Of a stretch of DNA of 64,000 bases, positions 41,586 to 52,122 are shown piece by piece. Source of the DNA: Taxillus chinensis (lineage: Eukaryota > Streptophyta > Magnoliopsida > Santalales > Loranthaceae); the NCBI GenBank assembly GCA_023512835.1, contig JAKCVP010000407.1, positions 1 to 64,000 of the forward strand, given 5' to 3'. A program made the translations under genes and the position numbers. How positions within the stretch are numbered: position 1 is the first letter of the stretch; the number at the start of each line of letters is the position of its first letter. The notes beneath the pieces are model-generated. The model worked only from the letters and a program-made list of their open reading frames with translations. It was not told the DNA's origin and searched no databases.

Positions 41586-43055
41586 TCAGTCCATCCAGGT
41601 GGTAACCTTGGTCCACAGCCACTCCTCCAACCCCTTGTCAGCGTTGAACCGTCCCCATCCGCTTGCCTTGATGCCTCCATGCGGTAGCACGCTCTCGTCG
41701 TGAATGGTCATACTATTGATGTGCACAGCGCCTGCCTCAATAGCCCGCGCAATCTTTAGGCCTCTGCCCAAGTTTTCAGTGAAGACGGAACTGCTCAGGC
41801 CGTACTCGGTGTCGTTGGCAATCCGGATAGCCTCCTCATCGCTCGACACGGCATAGATGGTCGCTGTGGGCCCAAAGCTCTCCGTATGATAAATGTCGGC
41901 ATCAGTAGTTGGATTACGCACAACAATCGGCTGCATTCTTGTCGAGGATATCTCCGAAGTGTCAGGGTGGCCCAGCACGGCGCTGGCCCCATGCTCTAGC
42001 GCGTTCCGCATCAGCTTTTGGTTCTTCTGCACGCCTGCTTCACTGATGAGCACAAATCCCTCGTTGCCAAAGATCTTGGGTGCGATATCAGAAAGTTTTT
42101 GTGCAAACTCGTCAACAATTTCTGTTCGCACAATCAGGCGCTCTGCGGACATGCAGATTTGCCCAGAGTGGAAGAAGGCACCCAACGCAGCGCCCTGCGC
42201 AGCTTTGTCCAGGTCTGCGTCCTCGAGTACAATCGTTGGGGCCTTGCCACCCAACTCCATGACACATGGCTTTAGGTGCTTGCCACAGGTCGAAGCTATA
42301 CTCGAGCCAACAGCAGTGCTGCCGGTAAAATTGACTTTGCGAACGGCACGGTGAGCAATGAGTGCTGTCGTGATTTGCACTGCATCTGCTGGGCGCGCGT
42401 AGACTGTATTTAGTACACCGGCGGGTAAGCCTGCTTGATGAAGGATGCTTGCTATTGCCCAGAAGGTGCCTGGACTCAGCTCTGATCCCTTGAGGACAAC
42501 AGTGTTGCCGGCTGCGATGGGGCCCAATACGCTTCGAAGCCCGAGAATGAAAGGCATGTTCCAGGGGGCGATGGCCAAGACGACTCCAAATGGCTCACGC
42601 GAGACAATAGCCCTCTGACCCGGTGTAGAAAGTGCAGGAGCCTGACCATGAATGGTTTGAATAAGACCGGCAGTGTTGCGGATGGTTTGAAAGGCCAGGT
42701 CATAGTCGATGGACTGGGTCATGTCTGTGGCTCCGGTCTCGTGATAGGAGAAGTGCTTCAGTTGGCTCCAACGTTCGGCAAACAGGTCTGCTGCGCGCAG
42801 GAGAATGTCGCGTCTGTGGTTCGGTGTCGTGGTAGACCATTTTGGCAGAGCGGCAGCGGCAGCATCAATTGCTGCATTGACGTCTGCTTCATTAGCTGAC
42901 GAAGCCTTGTAAAGCAAGGACTTGTCTACAGGCGAGGTGACTTCAAACGTTCCACCTTCAGACACAACTTCCTGGCCGTCTCGCCACAGGGGAACGGTGT
43001 CAGTATTGGTGAAGGGGAGGACAGAAGGATCCCGTTTGGCAGCTTCTGGCGCCAT
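41586..43055 (-). CDS. NAD(P)+-dependent aldehyde dehydrogenase, aromatic (salicylaldehyde/vanillin) type
   Basis: Single exon, 489 aa from the ATG at 43055 (MAPEAAKRDPS); upstream codons to 43208 are open but unlike the family. It oxidises an aldehyde to the acid. Family marks are VLAIAPWNMPFILGLRS, the NAD-binding VNFTGSTAVGSSIA, general-base Glu in MELGGKAPTIVLEDAD, the nucleophile Cys301 in SGQICMSAER, and YHTESFGPTATIYAV near the C-terminus. The run FILGLRSVLGPIAAGNTVVL and the ILHQAGLPAGVLNTV segment resemble salicylaldehyde or vanillin dehydrogenases more than the ALDH2/acetaldehyde group (my pattern memory, not a search). It sits on the same strand as an aryl-alcohol-type dehydrogenase and a Zn2Cys6 regulator, suggesting one pathway. 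Confidence 0.92.
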   Translation of the reverse strand: MAPEAAKRDPSVLPFTNTDTVPLWRDGQEVVSEGGTFEVTSPVDKSLLYKASSANEADVNAAIDAAAAALPKWSTTTPNHRRDILLRAADLFAERWSQLKHFSYHETGATDMTQSIDYDLAFQTIRNTAGLIQTIHGQAPALSTPGQRAIVSREPFGVVLAIAPWNMPFILGLRSVLGPIAAGNTVVLKGSELSPGTFWAIASILHQAGLPAGVLNTVYARPADAVQITTALIAHRAVRKVNFTGSTAVGSSIASTCGKHLKPCVMELGGKAPTIVLEDADLDKAAQGAALGAFFHSGQICMSAERLIVRTEIVDEFAQKLSDIAPKIFGNEGFVLISEAGVQKNQKLMRNALEHGASAVLGHPDTSEISSTRMQPIVVRNPTTDADIYHTESFGPTATIYAVSSDEEAIRIANDTEYGLSSSVFTENLGRGLKIARAIEAGAVHINSMTIHDESVLPHGGIKASGWGRFNADKGLEEWLWTKVTTWMD

Positions 43056-43795
43056 GGTCGAGGTCGTTTGCCGTGCAACGCAGAGGTAAAATCCAGGAGT
43101 GTTATATGGTAGAGCAGGGCAGGCGTTGCTCGTCGATGAGAGCCTGAGAGGACAGCGTCTGTCAAAAGCCCAGCTTGCGGGGCACTTCGTATTGAGGCTC
43201 ATGGCCATGGGAGTCGCTGCCGGACGCCGTTACCGATGCGAGAGGGGTAAGGGCGGACGGAGTGGAGCGCAAGCAGTAGGGCGTCTGCAAGCCGGCAGAG
43301 GCGTTGATCATGGTCATTGACTCCCATGGTGCCACCAATGGTGTTGGCAGAGTTATCAATTTGACCAGGCAAGGTCGGTAGCGATGTCAAAGGGCGTCAT
43401 GGCTGCCTTGCGAGATATGCAGAATCAGAGTGATGAAGAGTCATGGTCAAGCTGCTAGGACGATGGGAAGTACCCCATGGTGGTTGTGGTGGGTGGTGGT
43501 CGTAGCTACTAGAGCAGCAGCACGAGCAGGCACAACAGGCGCATCATGGCCCCTCGGTCGCAGTATTTGCCGGTCGTGGTAGCCGGGCACTGTGGTGGGA
43601 GGAGACTGAGCCACCTGTTCGACCTTGGTTCACACTAGGCAGCTGCACTCGCGTCTGACGCTACTGTATCGTGTGTATGTACATCCAGGTACAGTAGCAC
43701 TGCACGGACCGCGCATGCACGAACATTCAATTGCCCTTCCTCTCTACCTGATTACCAAGTCACGGAGCTGCATCTGGTCTCATGAAAGGCTTCGC
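43056..43795. other. Intergenic: ALDH promoter, ADH 3' region
   Basis: 740 bp between tandem minus-strand genes. A GGT/GTGG-rich block lies at about 43481-43500. No gene is supported; the plus frame at 43625-43930 runs antisense into the ADH last exon. Confidence 0.5.
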
Positions 43796-44966
43796 TCAGC
43801 TCCAGCGCAGTATCGCCTTGACCGTGGTGCCATCCTTTGTGTCTTTGAACGCCTTTTCAAAGTCCTCGATTGCGTAGAATGTCAGCAGCTTGTCCACGGG
43901 GAAGTTGCCCCGGTGGTACTCTTCGATTAGATACGGCAACGCCTCGGACGGGGTAGCATCGCCCTCCTGCAAACGTCAATCAGTTACAGCCATGGAACCA
44001 CTCTGCTCACCACTCGACACTTACCGTGCAGCCTACATACTGCCGGCCGAGCAGAAGTTGGCTGAAGATGTCTATGCCGACTCTGGTGCCCGGCGTCGGC
44101 GCACCAATCTGTGCGGCTTTGCCCTTGGTGCCAAGCGAGTCGACCATCATGCTGATCACAGCCGGCACCCCGGTAGCATCTGCCGCAAAGTTGAGGCCGT
44201 TGGGAGGGCAGATTGCCTGGATCTGCTGCACCAGGTCTTTAGCTGCTCCGTCAATGGCATGCGTCGCTCCCAGCTCCTTTGCAAGTGCCCGTCGCGATGG
44301 CAGCAGGTCGACCGCTATGATGGGGTGAGCCTTGCGAATCTTGGCTGCCATGATCGCCGCCATGCCCACCGACCCGCAGCCAAACACTGCCATTGATTTC
44401 CCCTCTTTGACGTCGAGCGTGTACAGTACGCAGCCAGCGCCTGTCATGAGGCCGCAGCCAAGAGCAGCAAACTGTTCCAGCGGCGTGTCCGAGGGCACCT
44501 TGACAATCGACGACTTGTGCACCACCGCCTTTCGCATAAAGGAGCTCTGCCCGAAGAAGTTGGACGAGCACACTGACCCATCCTCGACGCTGAGCGCGGA
44601 CGTCCCGTCGAGTCTTTTGCCACTAAAGTTCCGCGCGGTGAAGTCGTAGCAGTACGAGGGCAGGGACGAGGTGCAAGGCTCGCACTGTTGGCAGTGGGCA
44701 AACGACAGCAAGACTTTGTCGCCTGCTGCCAGGTCGGCGCGCGTCTGGGGAGGGGTGAGAATCACACCAGCGCCTTCATGTCCAAACACATTGGGAAAGG
44801 TTGCAGGTAACGTTCCATTCGCGCAGCTTAGATCAGTATGGCAAACACCCACCGCCGCAATCTCTACTAGGGCTTCATCTGGCTGCAAGGCTCCCAATGT
44901 CACCTGTTCAAGCTTGGGCGCGGTCTCTGTATCTCGCACGACCAGTGCCGTGGTGGTGATTGACAT
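43796..44966 (-). CDS. Zinc-dependent alcohol dehydrogenase, aryl/benzyl-alcohol type (MDR superfamily)
   Basis: Two exons, 44966-44025 and 43966-43796 (58-bp intron), 370 aa. It oxidises an alcohol to an aldehyde with NAD(P)+, or the reverse. Catalytic zinc ligands are Cys42 (VGVCHTDL), His63 (FGHEGAG) and Cys171 (ALGCGLMTGAG); structural zinc ligands are Cys92, Cys95, Cys98 and Cys106. The nucleotide fold has G196-x-G198-x-x-G201 (FGCGSVGMAA). The segment YDFTARNFSGKRLDGTSAL is close to that of bacterial benzyl-alcohol dehydrogenases (XylB-like), which supports an aromatic alcohol substrate (inference). The last exon (EGDATPSEALPYLIEEYHRG to VKAILRW) completes the fold and is missed if only the long open frame is read. 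The ATG at 44966 is preferred; the frame is open 46 codons upstream. Confidence 0.92.
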
Positions 44967-45506
44967 GATTGGAAGCAGGGTAGAGCTCACAGCGTCTTCG
45001 GACAGGTCAAGGCAGGCTCGAAACGGGCCGGAGATGAGGCAACTGTCAGCGCGTCGCGCGAGCCACTGCCACCAGCCTTTATATGTACCTCTGAAGCAAG
45101 CCAAGACCTGGTATTAGCGCCGAAGGCCCACCCCCTCCAGTGGGCCCCCCGACCAAGGTCTGCTTGCTAGCGGCGGTTCCCCACAAACTTGTTGCTCGAT
45201 GCAGCTGGCAGGCGATCGGCCCGAGTTCCCCTCTTCCCCGGGCAACAACCATCTTATCAACTCCACTCCGTTCCCTCCCAATCCTGTATTGGTGGCCAAA
45301 GGGGCCTCGTATGCTTCTCGTTGCTTTCTGCTCGAAGCTCAAGCCAGCTCGGCGATGAGCGTCGTGTTCTGTAATGTTTCCTTCCAAAATGGTTCGAGTG
45401 GACCTGATCTGAATGCTCTGAGGGCTGGGTTTCGCCGAGGGCCCAGCGCCTTCCGCTTGGCCCCGCCGGCTCTGTGGTGGTGATGATGCGCCGCATCCCG
45501 TCTCAG
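44967..45506. other. Intergenic: ADH promoter and 3' region of the regulator gene
   Basis: 540 bp between tandem minus-strand genes. A candidate place for binding sites of the neighbouring Zn2Cys6 protein (CGG/CCG half-sites; CGGCGGTTCC occurs at about 45170), but no symmetric pair can be named with confidence. Several overlapping short frames, none supported. Confidence 0.45.
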
Positions 45507-47741
45507 TCAGCTCTCGAAGAAGGCTGCAGTCTCGCTGGCAGAGAAGAGATTGAGTTGGTTTTGCAGCGCAATGTCGTCGTTGGTGGTGCCTGGCGCGGCA
45601 AGGGGGTCAAAGGGATAGTCGCCCATGGTCATATTGCCCATTCCCAGTGTTTCGACCGCGTGCATGTCGTGATGGCCCGTCCCATTCATACTCAACAGCA
45701 GGCCAGCCGTGGTGAGTGTGTGCTGCGCGTGATCTCCGGGCGGCAGGGGCAAGAATTGGTTGACTTCGTCCGAGACCTTCATCGGGTGATGAGTGCCAGA
45801 GACGGTCGACTCTGGCGTGCTGTGCCCCTGGCTGCTGGTGCTCCGTGCACAGGCAAGGTAGGTGCCGTTCTGAGATTGATAAGCAGATGATGCATCTACA
45901 GCGGTGGTAACTTGACCAAACATGTCGCTTACGCGCTTGCTGTGCTGCTTCATATTGGACCGATCTCGCTTCTGTACAAACTCGTTGACGGCTTCGAGCA
46001 GCAGCTCGATGATGGTCGCATAGCGCTGAGCAGACGGGTCGTGGGGACCCAGCTGCTGCAGGATGCCAATGGATTTGGCGAGACCTTCGCGGAGGGGAAA
46101 GGAGCGATCGTAGTCTCCGAAAAAGGCCACTCCAAGGGCCAAGCCCGAGTTGAAGACCGAGTTGAGCACAAATGGCAGGCGTCGCGGATAGCGCGGCTGT
46201 TCGAGGAGATCCTCCATAATATCCAGCGTCTTGACTGCGGAATCAATGCAGGCGTCGGCAAGCGTGTGGATGGAGGAACTCGAGACGCTGGCACGCAGGG
46301 CAGCAAGGTTCTGGTCGTTGCGGCGGCGCCGGCGCAGGGAGACATTGAAGACTAGGAAAGGGCGTGTCAGCAGGATGATGGACCAGTGGTAGGCGCCCAG
46401 CAGATGCACCGTCGCCAGCTTGCGGGCCGCGCTGACGCAGTTCGGGTCGGTTGGCTCATTGTCCAAGATCAGGGGCAAGGGAGGCAGTTTGGCGGCCCAG
46501 TCCCGATACTCCTTGGAGATGTCGTCGGCGACCTGGGTGGAAACGCTACGGTTTTTGTAGACCTTGCTCAGGATCATCTCCAGGATGTTGCACAGCTTCT
46601 GGTTGGCCAGATAGTACTTTTCGTCGTCTGTCAGAGTCTGCTGCTTGAGAACCGACTCGTACATGTAGTCGGTGCCGAAATCGGAAGTTGCTGGTGGTCG
46701 GCCCATGGAGGCGCTGGAGAAGAGGTCCAGAATGCGAATGGTGATCCAGGCGCGCTTGCGGTTGCGCCTCTGCTGGGCGGTAAACAGTGTCTGGACATCG
46801 GCGCGATGCAGGCCGAGGGCGTGAGCGGCGCGAATGGCGATGCCCAGCTGCATAAAGGCGGCATTGCGGCGACAGGCGGAGAGCAGGTAGGCGGAAATGA
46901 GGGCATGCGACTGGACAGTCTCGACGCTGGGCTCGTCTGTAAAGTACAAGAGGGCATCGCGGCGTCCGGCGCGGAAATAGCTCTCAGCGAGGTCGTTGCA
47001 GGCAGGATCCTGGCTGGACTGGGCGCCGATGGCGAGCACAAGGAACAGCAGGGCCTGGTGGATGCCTTGATGGGTGGAGGGATCATGGGTCCAGCTGGCC
47101 AGGTCGGAGATCAGATCGGATGTGTCAAAGAGGTTCAGGCGGCCGCTGGCGCAGGTCAGGTAGTCGTTGACCAGGGCCTCTGCGAGCTGGAAGGAGGGAA
47201 TGGGGGCAGGGGGCACGGAGGGGTGGTGATGGCCGTCGGGCTGGCCAGTCGGGTCCTCTTCCAGGACGCAGTGGCGGAGGCGGTCGGTGGTGAAGGAGCA
47301 GGCGCCAAGGATGGAGGAGGTGACGCGCCGGACGTTCTGCAGGAAGCTGAGGCTGGCCGAGTCGCCAAAGTAGATGTAGGAGCCATGGCCGTCCTGCAGC
47401 AGGCGTGCGGACCGGGGGACGGGAGCTTCGGATGGGACGGTGTCAGAGTGGATGGATGCGCGGCGATGGGCAGAGCGCTCGGCCAGCTGGGGGTTCAGGG
47501 CATTCTCGATGGCGTCCGCGGCGCCAGAGGGATCAACGTCTGGAGCCAGGCGAAGAAGCTTGTTTTCGGTGGTTGCTTTGCGGATCTCGGACGCGGGCAC
47601 GTCGCTGAAGTGACACTCGACGCGCCGTTTGACGCAGATGGCGCAAGGGTGCATCGAGTCGCACTTCTCCTTGCGCCGCTTGCAGTTGTCGCAGGCGTGA
47701 GCACAGCGCTTGCGCGCGTTGTCGGCCTTGACGCGCGGCAT
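45507..47741 (-). CDS. Zn(II)2Cys6 transcription factor with fungal-specific regulatory domain
   Basis: Single exon, 744 aa from the ATG at 47741 (MPRVKADNARK). The binuclear zinc cluster has Cys17, 20, 27, 33, 36 and 43, spacing C-x2-C-x6-C-x5-C-x2-C-x6-C, with the basic run CKRRKEKC that contacts CGG triplets. The middle homology (fungal_trans) region spans about 190-480, including AFMQLGIAIRAAHALGLHR and RKRAWITIRILDLFSSASMG with its RKRAWxTI hallmark. The C-terminal about 150 residues are Ser/His/Gly-rich and end with an acidic/hydrophobic stretch, a likely activation region (inference). It is immediately upstream, on the same strand, of the ADH and ALDH genes, the usual place for a pathway-specific regulator. 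A 496-codon frame runs antisense through it; I regard that as a mirror frame. Confidence 0.9.
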   Translation of the reverse strand: MPRVKADNARKRCAHACDNCKRRKEKCDSMHPCAICVKRRVECHFSDVPASEIRKATTENKLLRLAPDVDPSGAADAIENALNPQLAERSAHRRASIHSDTVPSEAPVPRSARLLQDGHGSYIYFGDSASLSFLQNVRRVTSSILGACSFTTDRLRHCVLEEDPTGQPDGHHHPSVPPAPIPSFQLAEALVNDYLTCASGRLNLFDTSDLISDLASWTHDPSTHQGIHQALLFLVLAIGAQSSQDPACNDLAESYFRAGRRDALLYFTDEPSVETVQSHALISAYLLSACRRNAAFMQLGIAIRAAHALGLHRADVQTLFTAQQRRNRKRAWITIRILDLFSSASMGRPPATSDFGTDYMYESVLKQQTLTDDEKYYLANQKLCNILEMILSKVYKNRSVSTQVADDISKEYRDWAAKLPPLPLILDNEPTDPNCVSAARKLATVHLLGAYHWSIILLTRPFLVFNVSLRRRRRNDQNLAALRASVSSSSIHTLADACIDSAVKTLDIMEDLLEQPRYPRRLPFVLNSVFNSGLALGVAFFGDYDRSFPLREGLAKSIGILQQLGPHDPSAQRYATIIELLLEAVNEFVQKRDRSNMKQHSKRVSDMFGQVTTAVDASSAYQSQNGTYLACARSTSSQGHSTPESTVSGTHHPMKVSDEVNQFLPLPPGDHAQHTLTTAGLLLSMNGTGHHDMHAVETLGMGNMTMGDYPFDPLAAPGTTNDDIALQNQLNLFSASETAAFFES

Positions 47742-48022
47742 GGAGTTGGCAGCTGGAGGCGTCCCATCAGCAGCCACGGGCGGGCGTCTGGCGGTGACAG
47801 TGATGATGGTGGTGGTGATGAAACTAGAGACGAGACGGGAGCAAGAGAGCGCGGCAAGGGGACAGGTATAGCGTGATATGGAAGAGAAAGCATTGGATAC
47901 CTCGTACTTCTCCAAGCTTCCGCTCGGCCAATAACAATAATGATGGCGCCGGCAGCTTGAGAGTGCCAGAGCAACTACCTACCTACCTTCCTGACTGCTG
48001 CTTGTGCTTTGCATCCGCGCCC
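47742..48022. other. Short intergenic region upstream of the regulator gene
   Basis: 281 bp holding the regulator's promoter and the 3' end of the MMS1_N gene. A CCTACCTACCTTCC microrepeat is at about 47977-47991. No gene seen. Confidence 0.45.
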
Positions 48023-51000
48023 TCAGAAGGGGTTCAGCAGCGCCCTTCTAATAATACCCACCGCCACCGCTGCCGTCTCGCTCTCTGCCACTCTGCGCCC
48101 TGCCACGGCCTCCACCAGACCCCTAAAGGCGTCCTTGCGCTCCTCCACGCTGCCAAAGTCGACGCTGTGCCGACTCCGTATCACCGCCGCCCCCAGCATC
48201 TGCCACAGCATCCCTTCTGCATCCTCCCACTCCACCAGTCGCTGCAGAATGTCGCCATCCACGTGCCGCCCCTCCTCCGCCTCGCTGTCCGGCATCACCG
48301 CCCGCTGGAATGCAGAGTACTGCGGCACAATCGATATCTGTCGCTCGCGCAGGCAGAGGTTGTGGATAAAGGCCAGCAGCCGCCACTGCGATTCGCTCAG
48401 CAGCCGGAATTGCAGCAGCGCTCCATCCGTCGACGTGCCAATGACATCCTCGCTCTCCAATAATGCGCCCCGCTGCTGCTGCCGGTACCTCCGCTTGATC
48501 TTTGCTGACAGGAACCGGATGATTGGCCGCGTCAGCCGTGCCTCGAATGCAATGTCCTTGTGCCCGCTGTCTTGCTTGAGGCGAAGCCCCACCACCCCTG
48601 CTGCCGAGTCGCCGCACAGCACAAGTGAATGCTGCCGCAGCGCGTAATTCGAGATGCCGTCTCGTGCCTTTGCATCCGACGCAATCAAGGTCAATTTGCC
48701 ATCTGCCGCATTCAGATGGTACGCCTGCGTCGACGACTTCTCCGTCGTAATGTACACAAACGGCGCGTGGCAGGTCGTGTAGATGCCTGGCGAGTTGCTG
48801 TCCCCCAGCTTCTTCTTCGCCAGCCGAAGCCCGGCTCTCTCCTCGCTGTTTCCATGCTCCACTCGTCGCATGAAGATTTCCCTCCCAACGCAGAATACAA
48901 TCGTGTACGCGTCAAACACTGCCAGCGCCTTCACCGGCCCTGTCTCATTGTAGTGAGGTTGCTTAAAACGCAGCGTGCGAGCGCTGCCCCCTCGACTCGA
49001 ATACGCAACAATCTGCAAGCGCCCTCGCATTCGCCCGTTTGCTCCTTCTGACGACGTTCCGAGCAGGAGAAGCTGCCGCCGCTTGTCGAATCCGTGGCAG
49101 TCCCACTCAGCCATCGACGTAATCTTCAGCCCATGCTCATCAAATTGGATCGTTGGCTGAGCAGGCGCAGAGAAATCATCCACCGTCTCCATTTCTCCAT
49201 CCACCTCGGCATCCGGGTCAATCATCGTTAGACCAGTCACTTGATACCGTCTGTTGCCCTGGATCATATTCGCTTCCGATGCGACTATCAGCTTTTTCAA
49301 GCTGTCCGACCACAGAACATGTTTCGGTGTCGCGGGCACAGTGATTCTACGCGGCAGTGGCTCGGCATACCGGTTGTAATTCGCCATCATCAGGCCCTTG
49401 CTGCTTATACCAACAAGTCTGTTGTCAGTCCCCTCAACATGGCGAAGCAGATCGACACTTGGCTGGAGCATCCCTTTCTCTTTACGATCTGTAAAGTACA
49501 TGGCAGTGAGTCTGCCCTCGTACTGATCGCTTCGGCCGTCGTCATACAGCACCTGGCGATTGCAGTATATTAGTATTGCATGCGCTTCGCTCCCGTCTAC
49601 CGTAACCCGCACTGGCGTTTCGCCAATTGAATAAGCTTCGTCCCTGATCACCGCACCCTTGCCCAACGCAAAATCAACGTGGATCTCGTAGATGTAGAGT
49701 CCACCGTCACGAGTACCGCAGTACAGCCGATAGCTTCCTGTCTTGGCTTTCTTCAACGGTATGACCTCGAGACTTCCGCATACTGTCTGCAGTCCTGTCG
49801 GCTGAGGCAACGTGATGCATGCGACAGACGACGGCCCAGGGTTGATGGCGATTTGTTGCGGACCTGTAGCATCTCTAAGCACAAAGAGAGCAATCTGCCC
49901 ATCCGCAGTGCTGACCGCAATAAGTGTCTCGAATGTGTCAGGCAAGCTGCCATCTTCCTGCTTGATAGCGGGCTGCTCCACCTTTACAGCCTCAGAGATG
50001 ATCTTGGCAGCAACACAGCCTGCAGCAAATTGACATGCGTTTCCAACTTGTTTCAACTCAAAGACGCCATTCTGCCGGAATATCTGGCAGCATCGAATTT
50101 CGGATCCCTCGCTGTCGCTGGTTGTAAATACGATAGTCTTGTGCCTAGAGTCGATGGCGGCAGTTTGTATTCCACGGAACGTCCATTCATTTATCTGATT
50201 CAATTTGGGGCGCAAAGCTCCATCTGCATCATTCTCAAACTCAAGAAGCAGTAATGCCACTGTGGAGCCAGTGACGCGGATGAAGTAATCCGAGTATGAA
50301 GACCAAAACTCATTCTGGTCGTCGCCGTATTGAGCCTGGACACTGGAGAACAGCAATGCGGAGCCCTCGAATGCCTCTAGTTCCGACAAGTCCTCAGCGT
50401 GGCCTTGTGGGTGGCCCAGAATTCTGCTCTCCGTGGGCAGCGCGAGTATTATGAGATCCCATGGCTGGGAAGAACACTTGACTGACCAGAGTCGAATGGC
50501 GTGGCGTAATTCAACCTCATCCCAAGTGAATGCCAATTTGACCTCGCAACCGTACCGCAGCTCGCTCAGCGCGCCTGCGTGACCGGAGCCACTTGTAACG
50601 AAAATGCGCCCTGGCTCGCATGCCTGCGGGCGTTCAGTCGGGGTGTTGAGAGCGTCAGCGGGTGGAACGTGGACCATGTCACCGAAAGGTACCCAATTGT
50701 GAAAGATGTCTTTGATAGTAGTGACCAGGGGGAAATGGTCGCCATCACCAGCTTTGGGCGTCACCTCGTAGTGCGCGCCATCGCAATTTGTGCCCATGTA
50801 GAGAAGCGTATCTCCGCCGTAGCGGCGTGCGTCCGGAAAACCCTCTTCGGGATCATACAGCGCAAACGCTCCGGACATGTTTCCACCTAGGTCTGCGGCT
50901 TTACTGGCCTCGAGAATGTCCAGTGGTGCGGGAGGCATCACTGTATCGCCATTGTGAAATTCTCGCTGCGTTCCAATGGTTATAGAATGGACGATTCCAT

Positions 51001-52122
51001 CTTCTCGGCAAATGTAAAGCACCTCGCTTTTTTGAAACCACCTCGGTGCCCTTGCCCAGCAAGTCCAAAAGCGCTGGTTGCGGCTCTCACCGCGACTTCG
51101 GCGAGCAGGAGAAGACGACATGTAGAGTTGGTTTGCTATCTGGCTGGTCCTGGCGATCTCACTGATGTGCGCATTTCTGTAGATTGCCAAGTAAGATTCG
51201 AAGGCAACGACAAAACCGCCAGGAGTAGCCGCCAAGGGCATGACCATGGTAGGGAGTTCGGGATCTGTGTTCGTCAGAGACAATGAAACCATCGCTTTTT
51301 TTAAGAAGGTGGTCACGGACCTGTGGTGAGGCGAATTGTGTGGTCTGGCAGGCCTCTCAAGCGACCCTCGGCGGTCACCTCCCATGAAAAGACGGTGGCT
51401 TTGCATATGCCTTGTTGACCTCCTATCAGCAGCAGATGTAATTCCGGACTAAGATGTGTGGGGAATATGAACTCGGCCAGGATGACGGGCATTTGTACGT
51501 TGGAGGCCGTCATGGCAACCACACAGCTCTCTGCAGTCTTCACCTCAGGCAGAGGCGTTCGCAGCTGGCAAAGAGTCACGCCGCCGGCAATGTTCATGGC
51601 GGCCATGGCACGCGAATATGGATCCACGACGAGCTTTGTGTGGTGCATACCGATGGAGCCGAGTCGAGGCAAGGGTCTGGTAGTCGCGCGGATCCTCCAT
51701 TCATTAGATGTGTTCTGATGTAGACTCAGAAATGCAAGCTCATCGTGCTCTAGCATCAAGACGAGGACCTCTGGAGGGCCGGCGGGCTTTCTGTCGGCGC
51801 TCTCCTCCTCTACATCGTCCTCAAGCTTGATCTTGACGTCCAACTCGTCACCAGACACGGTGTGCCGTTTCCCAATGACGACAGCGTCGACGATGTGGCT
51901 TCCCAGGCCAGACAATGAGGCCACATTGTGGAAATGAGCGTCCTTGGCCTTCTCTTTGATGAGCAGATGGGTCGAGCTTACGAAAACGACATCATTACGA
52001 TCTTGTTGACGGAGGCGGCCGGTCAAGACCTTGAAGACTAGGGGACTCTGGAAAAGGGTTTGTGACAGCAAACCAGCCGGTCTGAAGCTGGACTGGAGCT
52101 GTTCAGAAGGGTCTATGTCCAT
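48023..52122 (-). CDS. MMS1_N/CPSF_A protein of the DDB1-CPSF160-SF3b130 superfamily
   Basis: Two exons, 52122-51321 and 51264-48023 (56-bp intron with CTGAC branch site); the join RLTT/DPELPTMVMPLA restores the propeller; 1347 aa. Superfamily members (DDB1, Cft1/CPSF160, Rse1, Mms1, Rik1) are triple beta-propeller scaffolds; DDB1, Mms1 and Rik1 act as adaptors of Cul4-type ubiquitin ligases. The N-terminus (SQTLFQSPLVFKVLTGRLRQ, then NDVVFVSSTHLLIKEK) is the MMS1_N type seen in a fungal group distinct from true DDB1. The C-terminal third carries CPSF_A-like strands (GIYTTCHAPFVYITTEKSST, GISNYALRQHSLVLCGDSAA). It is longer than DDB1 (about 1140 aa). Which complex it joins cannot be told from sequence. 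The first ATG in frame is at 52122; upstream TTG/GTG codons were ignored. Confidence 0.85.

Noticed and set aside
46386..47876. 496-codon plus-strand open frame
   Set aside because: It runs exactly antisense to the Zn2Cys6 gene and encodes a Gly/Ala/Val/Asp-rich product without domains. It is a mirror frame produced by GC-rich codons.
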